A stretch of 45,685 nt of DNA from Candidatus Cybelea tumulisoli (GCA_003167155.1 PMTY01000050.1:1250-46934), one strand, 5' to 3'. Shown: positions 18,512 through 27,045, numbered from the stretch's first letter. Translations and numbers: made by a program. Notes: generated from the letters alone by a model not told the origin.

Positions 18512-19768
18512 GTGGCATTCCTCATCGCGGCGGTGCAGATGGTGACGCTCGCGCAAGCCATCGCCATCGCGGCGGCGCGATCTCCCACCCTGCAGATCGC
18601 CGCCGACACGTATCGATTGACGCGCGCCAACGTCGATCTCAGCAAGACGCCGTACCAGCCAAACGTCGTGGGCACGCTCAGTGCGATTCACGGATCGAGC
18701 AACGCGGCGGCTCAAGCGCCCAGCGAAGACCTTGCGCGCGTCGGCGTTACCCAACTCGTCTATGACGGCGGCCACGTTTTGGCTCAAATTCGCGCGGCGC
18801 GAGCTTCCGAAGCGGCTGGTGCGGGAACGCTCGCGCGGTCGGCGCAGCAGCTGTCGTATACGGTCGGGCAGACGTACTACAATGCGCTCGAGGCGCGCGC
18901 GGCCGTTCGGCTCGCCTCGCGAATCGTCGCGCAGGACCGCGCGCAGGAGGACCTCATTCGCGCGCAGATCGACGCCGGCATCGCCTCGCACGTCGATCTG
19001 GCGACGGCGCAGATTCCAACGGCTCAAGCGTTGGTACAGGTCGCCCGGGCGCAAGGCCAAAATATCGCCGCGGTGGCTGCGTTCGATAACGCGATGGGCC
19101 TGCACGCGGACGCGGGCGTCGAGCCGGTCGACGACGCCACGGGTGAAGCCGGCCGAACGCTCATCCCGGGCGAGCCTGTGGAATACGACGCTGCCCTCGC
19201 GCAAGCTTTGGCACACCGTCCCGACTATCAGAGCGCGCAGCATGCCGTGGTTGCCGCCGGCGACGCGCTGCGTGCGGCGCGAACGCTGGCAGCGCCCCAA
19301 GTCAGCCTCGTTGCAAATGCCGGCGTCGTAGAGTTCCCGGGCAACCAGCTCGGAACACCGGCCAACAACTACGTGAGCGCTTCGATGACGCTGCCGCTCT
19401 ACGATCAGGGCGTCAAGAACGCGCAGACCGAGTCGGCGGCGATCCAAGTCGACTTGGAAACGGCGACGCTCACGCAGACCGAGCTGGGTATCGAGCTCGA
19501 CGTTCGTCAGGCGTTCGGCATTCTCGGCGGTGCGCATGAGGCCGTGGTCCAAGCCCAAGCCGAACTAAAAACCGCGCAAGAAGTCCTGACCGACACGCAA
19601 GTGCAGTACCGCGCCGGAATCACGAATCTCGCACTCCTGCTCAACGCACAGAGCGGGCTCACTCAAGCCGAAACGGATCGCCTCAGCGCCGTTTTTGCGC
19701 TACGTCAGGCAGAGCAGTCGTATCTCTACGCTCTCGGCGACGTAGCCCTCCCGACACCGCCGCCGTAA
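18512..19768 (+). CDS. TolC-like outer-membrane efflux protein
   Basis: A 418-residue outer-membrane factor with the duplicated helical-hairpin structure of TolC (OEP family): MVTLAQAIAIAAARSPTLQI opens the first half, and EYDAALAQALAHRPDYQSAQ opens the second. The only possible start after the ATPase stop (TAA, same frame, 18 bases earlier) is GTG at 18512, which leaves only nine residues before the mature region. A complete signal peptide is thus missing. Either the hydrophobic MAFLIAAVQ stretch and the first helix serve for export, or a 5-prime part has been lost. It completes a PadR/fusion-protein/ATPase/TolC operon. Confidence 0.84.
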   Translation: MAFLIAAVQMVTLAQAIAIAAARSPTLQIAADTYRLTRANVDLSKTPYQPNVVGTLSAIHGSSNAAAQAPSEDLARVGVTQLVYDGGHVLAQIRAARASEAAGAGTLARSAQQLSYTVGQTYYNALEARAAVRLASRIVAQDRAQEDLIRAQIDAGIASHVDLATAQIPTAQALVQVARAQGQNIAAVAAFDNAMGLHADAGVEPVDDATGEAGRTLIPGEPVEYDAALAQALAHRPDYQSAQHAVVAAGDALRAARTLAAPQVSLVANAGVVEFPGNQLGTPANNYVSASMTLPLYDQGVKNAQTESAAIQVDLETATLTQTELGIELDVRQAFGILGGAHEAVVQAQAELKTAQEVLTDTQVQYRAGITNLALLLNAQSGLTQAETDRLSAVFALRQAEQSYLYALGDVALPTPPP

Positions 19769-19777
19769 AGACTCCGA

Positions 19778-20725
19778 TCACTGCGCTAAGGCAACCGGCG
19801 GACTAAATCGATCCGATGATCTGAAGTACTTGCTCGGCCACGCAATGATCCGCTTGTCGGCGTAGTCGTAGACGATGTTGAAGCGCTTAAGGACGCCTGT
19901 GCCGACGCTCCCGCCCTGGTCAGCACTTGTGAACACTCCACCAGTCTGCCGTGAGGCTCGCGTTACGATACCGCGTAAGTGTTTGCCAAGTACATCGAGA
20001 GAAGGAATCGTGAAAACGTCTCCATGGATTGGACCGCCGATGCCATAGCCCGTAACGATGTTCGTGCGTGAGGGGTGACGGCCATAGAAGCCGTGAGTCC
20101 TGGCAAATGGACCGAACAGCGTCAAGGAAGATCGGTCCCCTGTATCTACAATGATTCGCGTCGAAATACCATCGATGCTACCGGCAATCGTTGGGATGGT
20201 GCCCGTAAAGGCCGTGCTTGTAGCAAAAGGCGGCGTACGGGGCGGCATCGCGGCGAAGGAAATCGTGCCCGCATCGACATTAACAAATGTCGAAAACCGT
20301 TTGAAAATAGGATAACCGATTACCCCATCCAGTCGTGGGAAGCCGAGCTTCGTTCGTATTTCCGAAAGGTCAACTACGCTTGCGCTGAAATCGCTCAGGC
20401 CTATGGATCCGATCGATAGCCTGGTGATTGTCGTGCGGCCCGTCCGGACCTGCCCGTTTCCAGCACCCGTCATGGTTCCATTAGCCACAACCGCCACGCC
20501 GATCTGTCTTGCCGTCTCAGGTGTAATTGTAATGTCTGGGGCGCCCGTGTCGACGATCATATAAAATGGCCCGCGTCCGTCGAGCCTGCAGCGCACCACC
20601 ATGCGGTTATCGACGTAGGAGTAGAGAACCGTAGCGGTACTGCTGGGCGAACTGGCGGTCGCCGCTGTCTGCATGACGCTGATGAAGGCTGCCGTGATGA
20701 AGGCTGCCGCCGACGCCCTTTCCAT
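19778..20725 (-). CDS. secreted retropepsin-like aspartyl protease
   Basis: A 315-residue protein with a probable signal peptide (AAAFITAAFISVMQTAATAS). It carries two aspartyl-protease motifs: DTG at 59-61 (YMIVDTGAPDITI) and DTG at 194-196 (IIVDTGDRSSLTL), each about 130 residues apart, as in single-chain bacterial aspartyl proteases with two retropepsin-like lobes. The two lobes sit in one chain, so it need not dimerise. It is probably periplasmic or secreted; the substrate is unknown. It converges on the TolC-like gene (9 bases) and is divergent from the S41 peptidase operon across a palindromic operator. Confidence 0.82.
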   Translation of the reverse strand: MERASAAAFITAAFISVMQTAATASSPSSTATVLYSYVDNRMVVRCRLDGRGPFYMIVDTGAPDITITPETARQIGVAVVANGTMTGAGNGQVRTGRTTITRLSIGSIGLSDFSASVVDLSEIRTKLGFPRLDGVIGYPIFKRFSTFVNVDAGTISFAAMPPRTPPFATSTAFTGTIPTIAGSIDGISTRIIVDTGDRSSLTLFGPFARTHGFYGRHPSRTNIVTGYGIGGPIHGDVFTIPSLDVLGKHLRGIVTRASRQTGGVFTSADQGGSVGTGVLKRFNIVYDYADKRIIAWPSKYFRSSDRFSPPVALAQ

Positions 20726-20766
20726 CGCGAGCGGCTAAGCAGGAACGTTTGTACGGGGCGGGAACA

Positions 20767-20806
20767 TAGTACGTCATACGTACTACATCGCGTTGCGTAC
20801 TGTCAA
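20767..20806. promoter_or_regulatory. palindromic operator and reverse promoter between the two protease genes
   Basis: TAGTACGT at 20767-20774 and ACGTACTA at 20778-20785 form a perfect inverted repeat with a 3-base centre. On the reverse strand TTGACA (complement of 20801-20806) is followed after 18 bases by TACGTA within the palindrome. The run CGTACTGTCAA at 20796-20806 is identical to 16099-16109, the -35 region of the PadR 2 promoter. A PadR-type repressor, possibly that encoded at 22145, could control one or both proteases here. Confidence 0.5.
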
Positions 20807-20843
20807 GAGGACGCGATGCCCCTTTCCGTCACATTGGGTAAGA

Positions 20844-22160
20844 ATGAGGTTCTTTCGTCAAGAAGCTGGCAAACTGGTCGCCGTGCTGCTGCTTGCAATC
20901 GCCCTCGTCGGCGCGGGCAGGGCGCCTCAGCCTTCTCTCGGCGCCGATGCGCTGGCGTTGGTCGGTGAGGTTTTCGGGTTGTTGACGCAGACGTTCTATC
21001 GTCCCATTGCTGGCAATCGAATCCGAGCGGGCGCCGATGCGGCCATCCTAGCCTACGCACGACGGCGGGGCGCGCGCAACCCGACCCTCTCTCCACACAC
21101 CGCTGCCGGCGCAGCGAACATCATCGCAGATGTTGAGGAGGCCGCCGGCACGTATCATCTCGATCCGCTTGAAACGGCGTACGCGGCGCTGCACGGCATG
21201 GCGCTGAGCGCCCACGACCGTTGGACGGAGTTCTTTACGCCCAAGGAGTTCGCGTCATTCGACGCGCCTTTGGATCCCAAATCCATTTATGGCATCGGAA
21301 TACTTGTCGATAGCGATGCAACGACGAAGTTTGCGCGAGCGACGTACGTGATACCCAAAGGCCCGGCGGATGCGGCCGGAATCGTCGAAGGGGACCTGGT
21401 TACGGAGGTTTCCGGGACGTCGACGCGCGGGCTATCGCAGGAAGCGATAACGCAACTGTTGCGAGGCAGCGATAAAAGCGTCGTGCACCTCGTGGTCCGG
21501 CGCGGAGGGGCGGACCGGCAGGTATCGGTGACTCGGGCAAGCGTGCACGCGCCGACCGTGATCGTCAGAATGCTGCCTGGAAGCGTCGGCTATATCTTCG
21601 TCGCGGTGTTTGCCCAGCCCACAGCGGAGGAGTTCGCCGCTGCGCTGGAGCGCTTGCAGTCGCAGCAGGCTCGGGCAATTGTCATCGACCTTCGGGACGA
21701 TGGCGGCGGCTACGTGTCGGCAGCAGTATCGATCGCTTCGCATTTCTTCGATACGGGCGCCGTGGTGACGAGCTTGGCGCGCACGGGTCCGGCAGTTACT
21801 CAAGATTCTGACGATGAGTTGCCGCAGGTGACGCTTCCCGTCGCGGTGCTCGTAAATGGATATACGGCCTCGGCGTCGGAGATACTCGCCAGCGCTCTGC
21901 AAGACAATCACGTGGCGACGCTCTTCGGGACGCGGACATTCGGGAAAGGGGTGGAGCAGACGGTTTCGAGGTTTCCTAACGGTGCGGCGATCAAGATTAC
22001 CAGTGCGCGCTATCTTACACCGGCCAATCATGACTTAAACGGTAAAGGCATCGATCCCGACGTTTTCGTGAGTTTAAACGACCACGCCGTCATCGGTGAC
22101 CCTCGAAGGGATTCGCAGTTGGGCGCGGCTCTTGACTACGTAACGTGGCACCGAAAGTAG
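20844..22160 (+). CDS. S41 family C-terminal processing peptidase with PDZ domain
   Basis: A 438-residue exported serine protease. The ATG at 20844 starts a clean signal peptide (KLVAVLLLAIALVGAGRAP); the frame is open from a TTG at 20793, but that extension is not hydrophobic. The PDZ domain lies at about 145-235 (IPKGPADAAGIVEGDLVTEV). The catalytic site is visible as NGYTASASEILASAL with Ser343, Asp354 and Lys368 (TFGKGVE); the spacings of 11 and 25 equal those of Ser430, Asp441 and Lys455 in E. coli Tsp. It cleaves C-termini of envelope proteins. The PadR gene overlaps its end by 16 bases. Confidence 0.88.
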   Translation: MRFFRQEAGKLVAVLLLAIALVGAGRAPQPSLGADALALVGEVFGLLTQTFYRPIAGNRIRAGADAAILAYARRRGARNPTLSPHTAAGAANIIADVEEAAGTYHLDPLETAYAALHGMALSAHDRWTEFFTPKEFASFDAPLDPKSIYGIGILVDSDATTKFARATYVIPKGPADAAGIVEGDLVTEVSGTSTRGLSQEAITQLLRGSDKSVVHLVVRRGGADRQVSVTRASVHAPTVIVRMLPGSVGYIFVAVFAQPTAEEFAAALERLQSQQARAIVIDLRDDGGGYVSAAVSIASHFFDTGAVVTSLARTGPAVTQDSDDELPQVTLPVAVLVNGYTASASEILASALQDNHVATLFGTRTFGKGVEQTVSRFPNGAAIKITSARYLTPANHDLNGKGIDPDVFVSLNDHAVIGDPRRDSQLGAALDYVTWHRK

Positions 22161-22480
22161 GCGGGCCTACGAGGATCGGCACTCTGGGCCGATTTTCGGA
22201 TCCGGCGATGTTGGTCTTGGCCTCGCTGAGTGCGGGAACGAAACACGGGTACGCGATCATCCTGGACGTTGTGCAGCATTCGGGCGAGCGCCTCGGTCCG
22301 GGTACCCTGTACGGAGCGCTCTCCCGGCTGGAGGAAATGGGACTCATCGCTCCGCTGGCGGTCAAGGAGCGAGGCCGGCGACCATATCGCATTACCGAGG
22401 CCGGCCGCAAGGCGCTCAAAGAGAGGCTCAGCGAGTTCGCTCGTTATCAGAGCATCCTCGCACGGTTGAGTACGCGATGA
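22145..22480 (+). CDS. PadR family transcriptional regulator 4
   Basis: A 111-residue PadR winged helix: MLVLASLSAGTKHGYAIIL, LGPGTLYGALSRLEEMGLI, wing KERGRRPYRITEAGRKAL. The GTG at 22145 lies within the end of the S41 gene. The TGA overlaps the next gene as ATGA, so S41 peptidase, regulator and small membrane protein form a coupled operon. Regulation of the palindromic operator at 20767-20785 by this protein is an inference from operon structure. Confidence 0.84.
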   Translation: MAPKVGGPTRIGTLGRFSDPAMLVLASLSAGTKHGYAIILDVVQHSGERLGPGTLYGALSRLEEMGLIAPLAVKERGRRPYRITEAGRKALKERLSEFARYQSILARLSTR

Positions 22481-22818
22481 GCCCGCCGCTAGCTCGTCTC
22501 CTCGTGCGACTGCACGCACCCGCCTGGCGTCGGCGTTACGGCGAAGAGTTCGAAGCGCTTCTAATCGATACTCCGTTTACGGTAGCTAACTTCTTAAACG
22601 CCGGCGAAAGCGCCGCGGATTCTCGAAGGCTGACGATGATAATCCCCTTCGTGGCGCTAGCGTCGCTCGTCGCCGCGGCGTTCGTGATTATCCCCGCTCG
22701 TCACCCGGCCTTGCCGAATTCAATCCAATTGGCCGCGACCAAGGACCCCGCATACGCGCCGCCGCTAGACCGTTCAATACGGCTACACGTTCGGCGTCTG
22801 GTGCGCATTAATCTGTGA
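22477..22818 (+). CDS. small membrane protein resembling an isolated ADOP prefix domain
   Basis: A 113-residue protein. The first 35 residues (LLVRLHAPAWRRRYGEEFEA) resemble the soluble prefix of the ADOP permeases in this window (LLLRMCPREFRDNYGDQAIE). One membrane helix follows at about residues 52-72 (MIIPFVALASLVAAAFVIIP) and then a short tail. It starts inside the PadR stop codon (ATGA). PadR plus an isolated prefix/membrane protein may be a shrunken ADOP operon or a transmembrane sensor for PadR. Its last 36 bases overlap the end of the reverse gene 22783-24447. Confidence 0.65.
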   Translation: MSPPLARLLVRLHAPAWRRRYGEEFEALLIDTPFTVANFLNAGESAADSRRLTMIIPFVALASLVAAAFVIIPARHPALPNSIQLAATKDPAYAPPLDRSIRLHVRRLVRINL

Positions 22819-24447
22819 CAAGCGAGAACCCGCAACCGAATCGCGAGGGAATAACTTGAGTACGCGGTTGTAGCACCGCTTCGCTGTTTCCAGGTCGCTC
22901 GTCGGGACATAGGAATCGCAAAGGGCATCCATTGCGCGCGCTGAGTGAGGATTACGTTCTAAGCTCCACTCCAACAGATGTTGAGCGAGCACATATTTCC
23001 TCTTATCGATCAATTGACTGGCCACGTCCTCGATCGTAAATTGATTTTGAGTGTATTTGTGTAAGGGGTCGCTCACATATGAATTGTATGCTTCGGTCAC
23101 CGTCGCGAGATCTGCAGTGCGCAAGGATTGGGCTAACGCATCCTCGATTGGGACGAAGTTCGCCGATTGTATTGCCTCCATCGCCGGATCGACGTTTGCC
23201 GCGTATTCGGACGACGTAAGCTCTGAAGCCAGATCGGGCCCGGTCCACTGGCGGTCGTCGCGTGGGTCGATGTCCTCCCACTGTAGGCTCGCGACGTGCA
23301 GCTCGATGTGACTGTTCGGCAAGACGAACGGCCACGGATCGCCATACTCGTTGGGCCGCTCTCCTGTCGGTTCCCCGACAAAAATGGCATGCGTGTCCCT
23401 TTGAAGCCGATTGACGAGATTCTCGGCGGCCGACTGCGTACCCCGTCCAACGATCACAAAGAGCCGGCCGGGCGAATTCAGCCGATCGCGCTTTATCAAA
23501 TTTTGCGTTACGACCGGCAACAAGAGATTATCGCCACCCCCATTTAAGCGAAGATCGAGAACGAACTTCTGGACCGGCAAAGCATCGGCCGCAGCGAACA
23601 CTCCCGTGAAGAAGTCGCTGAAGGATTCACCCTGGTCATTTAGGATGAAATTGCACTGAACGTAAAGCGTGTGCGACTCGGGTAGCCACTGGTACCAGTA
23701 GAACTTGTCAAGATGGCTAAGATAAAGCGGCTGTTCGGTCGTTGGCCGAGAGTCCACCCAGTCGGAGCCTTGGGGAGGCCCTGGTTTGTATCCCACGCTA
23801 AACGGATGCGGTATCATGCCAAGCGTGACCCGAGTTTGGATCCCGCTCGGGGCTTGCACGGTCAGCGTTGCGTGGCGCTCGTCATCCGAGAGGCCTAAAG
23901 CACGGAAGATCTCGCCCTTGAAATAGAATTGAAGTTGAGAGCGGAACGTCCATTCATTCGTCGCCATGACGACGGTGTGAAGGCGCCGCAGAACTTCGGC
24001 GATAGGCACGGCTCCGACGCTGACGATCTTGTCACCCACGAGCGTTTTGTATGCCGGGTCCGCAGCCTGGATAAAAACACCATCCGCATACTCATAGACC
24101 TTGATCGGAAGCGCATGAAAGCTGATGGGTGGCACCGTTCCGAGACCAAATCCAGTATGCGCGTCGCCGATGAGCGCGGCTATGCTTGCAAGACCTAAGA
24201 TCGCCCCGTCACGATCTAATTGTGGCATTTGAGCGCGCAGCGCTGCCACGCGACGTTTGAACTCCGCCTGCGAAATGCTATGAAAAGCGTTCACGTGGTA
24301 ACTCGTCAAGCTACTGGCGAGATAGTCCAAGTCTTTCTGCCACGCTGCGGCTTGCGCCCTCGACAAGTGTGCCGCTTGAGCGCCGGTCATAGGTGCCGGA
24401 AAGAGTAGCGAGAGCACGGCCAAGGTTCCGAGGATTCGCGACCACAT
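22783..24447 (-). CDS. secreted S41-type peptidase with C-terminal TPR-like tail
   Basis: A 554-residue protein with signal peptide (LGTLAVLSLLFPAPMTGAQA). Residues 30-110 are a helical N-terminal domain (SLTSYHVNAFHSISQAEFKR) as in S41 relatives. The S41 core includes FVLDLRLNGGGDNLLL (296-310), FVIVGRGTQSAAENL (330-343; Ser339 is the likely nucleophile) and FVGEPTGERPNEYGDP. No PDZ motif is obvious. The last 100 residues are helical and TPR-like (LAQHLLEWSLERNPHSARAM). It is probably a periplasmic peptidase or a binding derivative. It is divergent in type from the canonical Tsp-like peptidase at 20844, and is followed upstream by the tandem hydrolase gene 18 bases away. Confidence 0.8.
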   Translation of the reverse strand: MWSRILGTLAVLSLLFPAPMTGAQAAHLSRAQAAAWQKDLDYLASSLTSYHVNAFHSISQAEFKRRVAALRAQMPQLDRDGAILGLASIAALIGDAHTGFGLGTVPPISFHALPIKVYEYADGVFIQAADPAYKTLVGDKIVSVGAVPIAEVLRRLHTVVMATNEWTFRSQLQFYFKGEIFRALGLSDDERHATLTVQAPSGIQTRVTLGMIPHPFSVGYKPGPPQGSDWVDSRPTTEQPLYLSHLDKFYWYQWLPESHTLYVQCNFILNDQGESFSDFFTGVFAAADALPVQKFVLDLRLNGGGDNLLLPVVTQNLIKRDRLNSPGRLFVIVGRGTQSAAENLVNRLQRDTHAIFVGEPTGERPNEYGDPWPFVLPNSHIELHVASLQWEDIDPRDDRQWTGPDLASELTSSEYAANVDPAMEAIQSANFVPIEDALAQSLRTADLATVTEAYNSYVSDPLHKYTQNQFTIEDVASQLIDKRKYVLAQHLLEWSLERNPHSARAMDALCDSYVPTSDLETAKRCYNRVLKLFPRDSVAGSRLSQINAHQTPNV

Positions 24448-24465
24448 ACGACCTCCTAATGTCGC

Positions 24466-26760
24466 TCAAGCTGCAGGTAGACACGCCTCTTTAGAGCATA
24501 GCCACTCGATAATCCCGTCGCTAAACTTGCGATCGTACGTTCCCATTGGGTTCCTCGTCGCTCGATCAAAACTGGACTGTTGACTTGCGGAGACTACGAG
24601 ATAGTGATCCATATCTGAAATCGTCAGGAGCGTGGCGAGCCCCGGTTTCGCCCGATTGACGATATTGACAATTGTGCGGTGGTCGGATTCGTCGGTAATG
24701 AAATCGCTTCGTCCGTAAATCGCAAGCACCGGCACTTGAACCCGGCTCCAAGGTGCAGCGATGTTCAGGTCGGCAACCTCCTGTATGTACCTTGCCGAAA
24801 CGGGATAGACGTCCAGATACTGCTTGCAATCGGACCGCCGTGCAAGGATAGCCTCGTACGACATCTTATCGATCTCGAGCCAATGAGTGCATATCTCCTT
24901 TACTTTCATATCAGCATCCACCTGGGCCGGCGTTTCCCCCGCCAGAGCAAGCTGACGACGCTCGTTGATCAATTCGTACTGGAACCAATCGATTCCGACG
25001 GTATCGGCCACGATCACCCCGGCGACGGAGTTCGATAGTGCAAGGCGAGGAGCCATGACGCCCCCGATGCTGTGACCGAGAACGTAAACGTGGGACGGGT
25101 TGACCAGCGGGCTTCTCAAGAGCCACTTGAGCGCGACATCATAGCTGTGCAGTTCAGCCTTGAAGTCCACGTTGCTGCACGGGGGCCCTTGGCTATCGCG
25201 TATCCCGCTTTTTTCAAGTCGCAACGTGACAAAGCCTCGCCGGCTGACGTCTCGGGCGACGTTTCGATAGGCGTCGTTGGGATTGGCAGTATCAATCGGA
25301 TAGCAGCCGATTCCACCGATCAGCAGAAGTGCAGGGAGGGGCCCTGTCTGTCCGTTCGGTACGTCGAGCAGTATTCGTCGTAACGTGCCGTCCACCGATA
25401 CCGCCAAGTAGAGGGTCTTTACTCGCGCATCGGTTTCCATCGGCGTTGCCAGCAGCGTTACTGGAATCGTTAGCTGCTTTGCTCCTCTGCCAATTACGAG
25501 GCTAACGACGGTGCCTGCGGCGCGGTGCAGGCGGCTGATAACGTCTTGTGCGCCCGTAACCGGAGCGCCGTCGATGCGTAGCAGCGCATCGTCGGGCCGA
25601 AGATCGGCTTGCGCTGCACTCGACGCTGGAAGCACGGCCGCAATCACGACGCGTCCGTTCTGTATCGCGAGCGACGCCCCTAAGGAGCCCGACCGAGGTA
25701 GTGCGGCGGCGACTGATACAACGTGCGCTCGAAGCCAGGTATCCATCCGGTCGAGAAAACCGGGCGTCGCGTCCCAGACGCCGCTCTGCATCATTGCCCG
25801 TTCGGAACACTCGTGGCACTCCCGCTCCGTCGCGACTCGTTGGAGCCCGTGGCCCGCGTCGGGGAAGAGGGCGAACGACGCCTGTCTATTCCCGCCGGCG
25901 CTATAAGCGACTAGCAAGTTCGCGAGGCTCTCTGCAGCGGGCACGACGCTATCCTTTGCGCCAAAGATGATGAGGACTGGGACGCGCACGTTTCGCGCTA
26001 CCGCCAACGGATCGTAGGTGGCGGCTTCCCGCATGAACGAGCGCAGACCAGGATCCAGCGAATCTAGATCGGCGACTGTTTGCGGCAACGCTTCCTCTTT
26101 GTACCACCGGTCGTCCTTGACGATATCCATTGCCGCCTGGGCTGCCTCACGCCCCAACCCCGTGCCGTAGTAAGCCCAAAGCACTCTGCGAAAATTGGTC
26201 ATTCGCTCCGCATCCGCCGGCGAATAGTTTTTTGCGAGCATCTCGTTTGCGCGTAAATAAATCGCCTGTTCGGCGATTGAAACCCCTGGGCCCGAAACGC
26301 TGATAACGAAAGCCACGTCGGGCGACATCGATGCAGCGAGCGGTCCGACGTAGCCGCCCTGACTGATGCCCCACAGGCCGACGCGCTTCGGGTCGATGTC
26401 ATCGCGTGCTCGTAGCGCCTGCACGGCAGCAACCGCATCCGCAGCCAGCGTTTCGAGCGGCGTGTTCTCGTCGTACGTTCCACCAGATTCGCCCGAGCCG
26501 CGTTTGTCATAGGCGAGCACGTCAATGCCAAGCCTCAAAAACCGGCTTTCCAACGTGTGGAAGACCACGCCATCCCGTGTAGTCTTCCCCGAGCCGGCGA
26601 GAAGTACGATCGCTGGATGCCGGCCCTCACCCGCAGCGCGATACAAGGTCCCTTTCAGCGTTATTCCGCCGTTCTGAAACGAAAGCGCGACCGAGTCTTC
26701 CGCCACGGCCGGCGACGCTATAGAAACGAGAAGCACGAAGCAGAGCGCACCGATTCGCAT
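24466..26760 (-). CDS. exported tandem hydrolase: alpha/beta hydrolase - PDZ - alpha/beta hydrolase
   Basis: A 764-residue protein. Start ATG at 26760 with a clean signal peptide (MRIGALCFVLLVSIASPAVA); the frame is open further upstream but is not coding-like. Domain 1 (about 25-345): dienelactone-hydrolase-like, nucleophile elbow GISQGG (Ser133), acid GAKDSV (Asp270), His304 in DAGHG. Residues about 358-440: PDZ-like (AAVLPASSAAQADLRPDDAL, LRIDGAPVTGAQDVISRL). Domain 2 (about 445-764): a second hydrolase with oxyanion region IGGIGCYP, GHSIGG (Ser564), Asp686 (YGRSDF) and His719 (DMDHYL). Both triads look complete. It probably acts on ester or peptide bonds in the periplasm. Cysteines at the end of domain 1 (ECHECSE) are unexplained. 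A double hydrolase around a PDZ is not an arrangement I recognise. Confidence 0.85.
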   Translation of the reverse strand: MRIGALCFVLLVSIASPAVAEDSVALSFQNGGITLKGTLYRAAGEGRHPAIVLLAGSGKTTRDGVVFHTLESRFLRLGIDVLAYDKRGSGESGGTYDENTPLETLAADAVAAVQALRARDDIDPKRVGLWGISQGGYVGPLAASMSPDVAFVISVSGPGVSIAEQAIYLRANEMLAKNYSPADAERMTNFRRVLWAYYGTGLGREAAQAAMDIVKDDRWYKEEALPQTVADLDSLDPGLRSFMREAATYDPLAVARNVRVPVLIIFGAKDSVVPAAESLANLLVAYSAGGNRQASFALFPDAGHGLQRVATERECHECSERAMMQSGVWDATPGFLDRMDTWLRAHVVSVAAALPRSGSLGASLAIQNGRVVIAAVLPASSAAQADLRPDDALLRIDGAPVTGAQDVISRLHRAAGTVVSLVIGRGAKQLTIPVTLLATPMETDARVKTLYLAVSVDGTLRRILLDVPNGQTGPLPALLLIGGIGCYPIDTANPNDAYRNVARDVSRRGFVTLRLEKSGIRDSQGPPCSNVDFKAELHSYDVALKWLLRSPLVNPSHVYVLGHSIGGVMAPRLALSNSVAGVIVADTVGIDWFQYELINERRQLALAGETPAQVDADMKVKEICTHWLEIDKMSYEAILARRSDCKQYLDVYPVSARYIQEVADLNIAAPWSRVQVPVLAIYGRSDFITDESDHRTIVNIVNRAKPGLATLLTISDMDHYLVVSASQQSSFDRATRNPMGTYDRKFSDGIIEWLCSKEACLPAA

Positions 26761-26768
26761 GGCCGTCC

Positions 26769-26951
26769 TCAAATCCTCACTTGCGCGTTGAGGTAGAGAT
26801 AGATCGTATAGGTGTCTGGCGCGAGGGAGAGGATCACGAAATGCCCCCCGGCATCCGTCGTCGCCGCTCCACCCAGCACGGAGCCTCCCAGACTGAAAAA
26901 TGCTCCTACTGCTAATGCGGCGATGAAGCCCCGACGGGTTTGCCTTTTCAT
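26769..26951 (-). CDS. tiny exported protein with CarboxypepD_reg-like sequence (possibly a remnant)
   Basis: A 60-residue open frame with a twin-arginine-like start (KRQTRRGFIAALAVGAFFSL) followed by GGAATTDAGGHFVILSLAPD and TYTIYLYL. This resembles the end of a carboxypeptidase regulatory-like domain (ATTDAxGxFxxxxLxPGxYxI), but the domain is normally about 80 residues long, so the front part is missing. It ends 8 bases before the tandem hydrolase gene and may be translated upstream of it. It could also be a decayed gene. Confidence 0.4.
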   Translation of the reverse strand: MKRQTRRGFIAALAVGAFFSLGGSVLGGAATTDAGGHFVILSLAPDTYTIYLYLNAQVRI

Positions 26952-27027
26952 CGCTACCTCTCCAAGGCTCGCATCGCCGAACGTTCACGCAATCGGTTCC
27001 ACCGCCTTCTACATTTTCAGTTCGCGT

Positions 27028-27045
27028 AAACATTTTACAATGTTT
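27028..27045. promoter_or_regulatory. palindrome between divergent genes
   Basis: AAACATT at 27028-27034 and AATGTTT at 27039-27045 form a perfect inverted repeat around TTAC. It lies between the reverse unit starting at 26951 and the forward beta-lactamase-fold gene at 27111, in an AT-rich stretch. TTTACA at 27034-27039 could be a -35 for a weak forward promoter (TATCTC at 27057-27062). The regulator is unknown. Confidence 0.42.

Noticed and set aside
20793-20843. TTG start for the S41 peptidase
   Set aside because: Adds a basic, non-hydrophobic segment ahead of the signal peptide and lies within the operator region; ATG at 20844 fits better.
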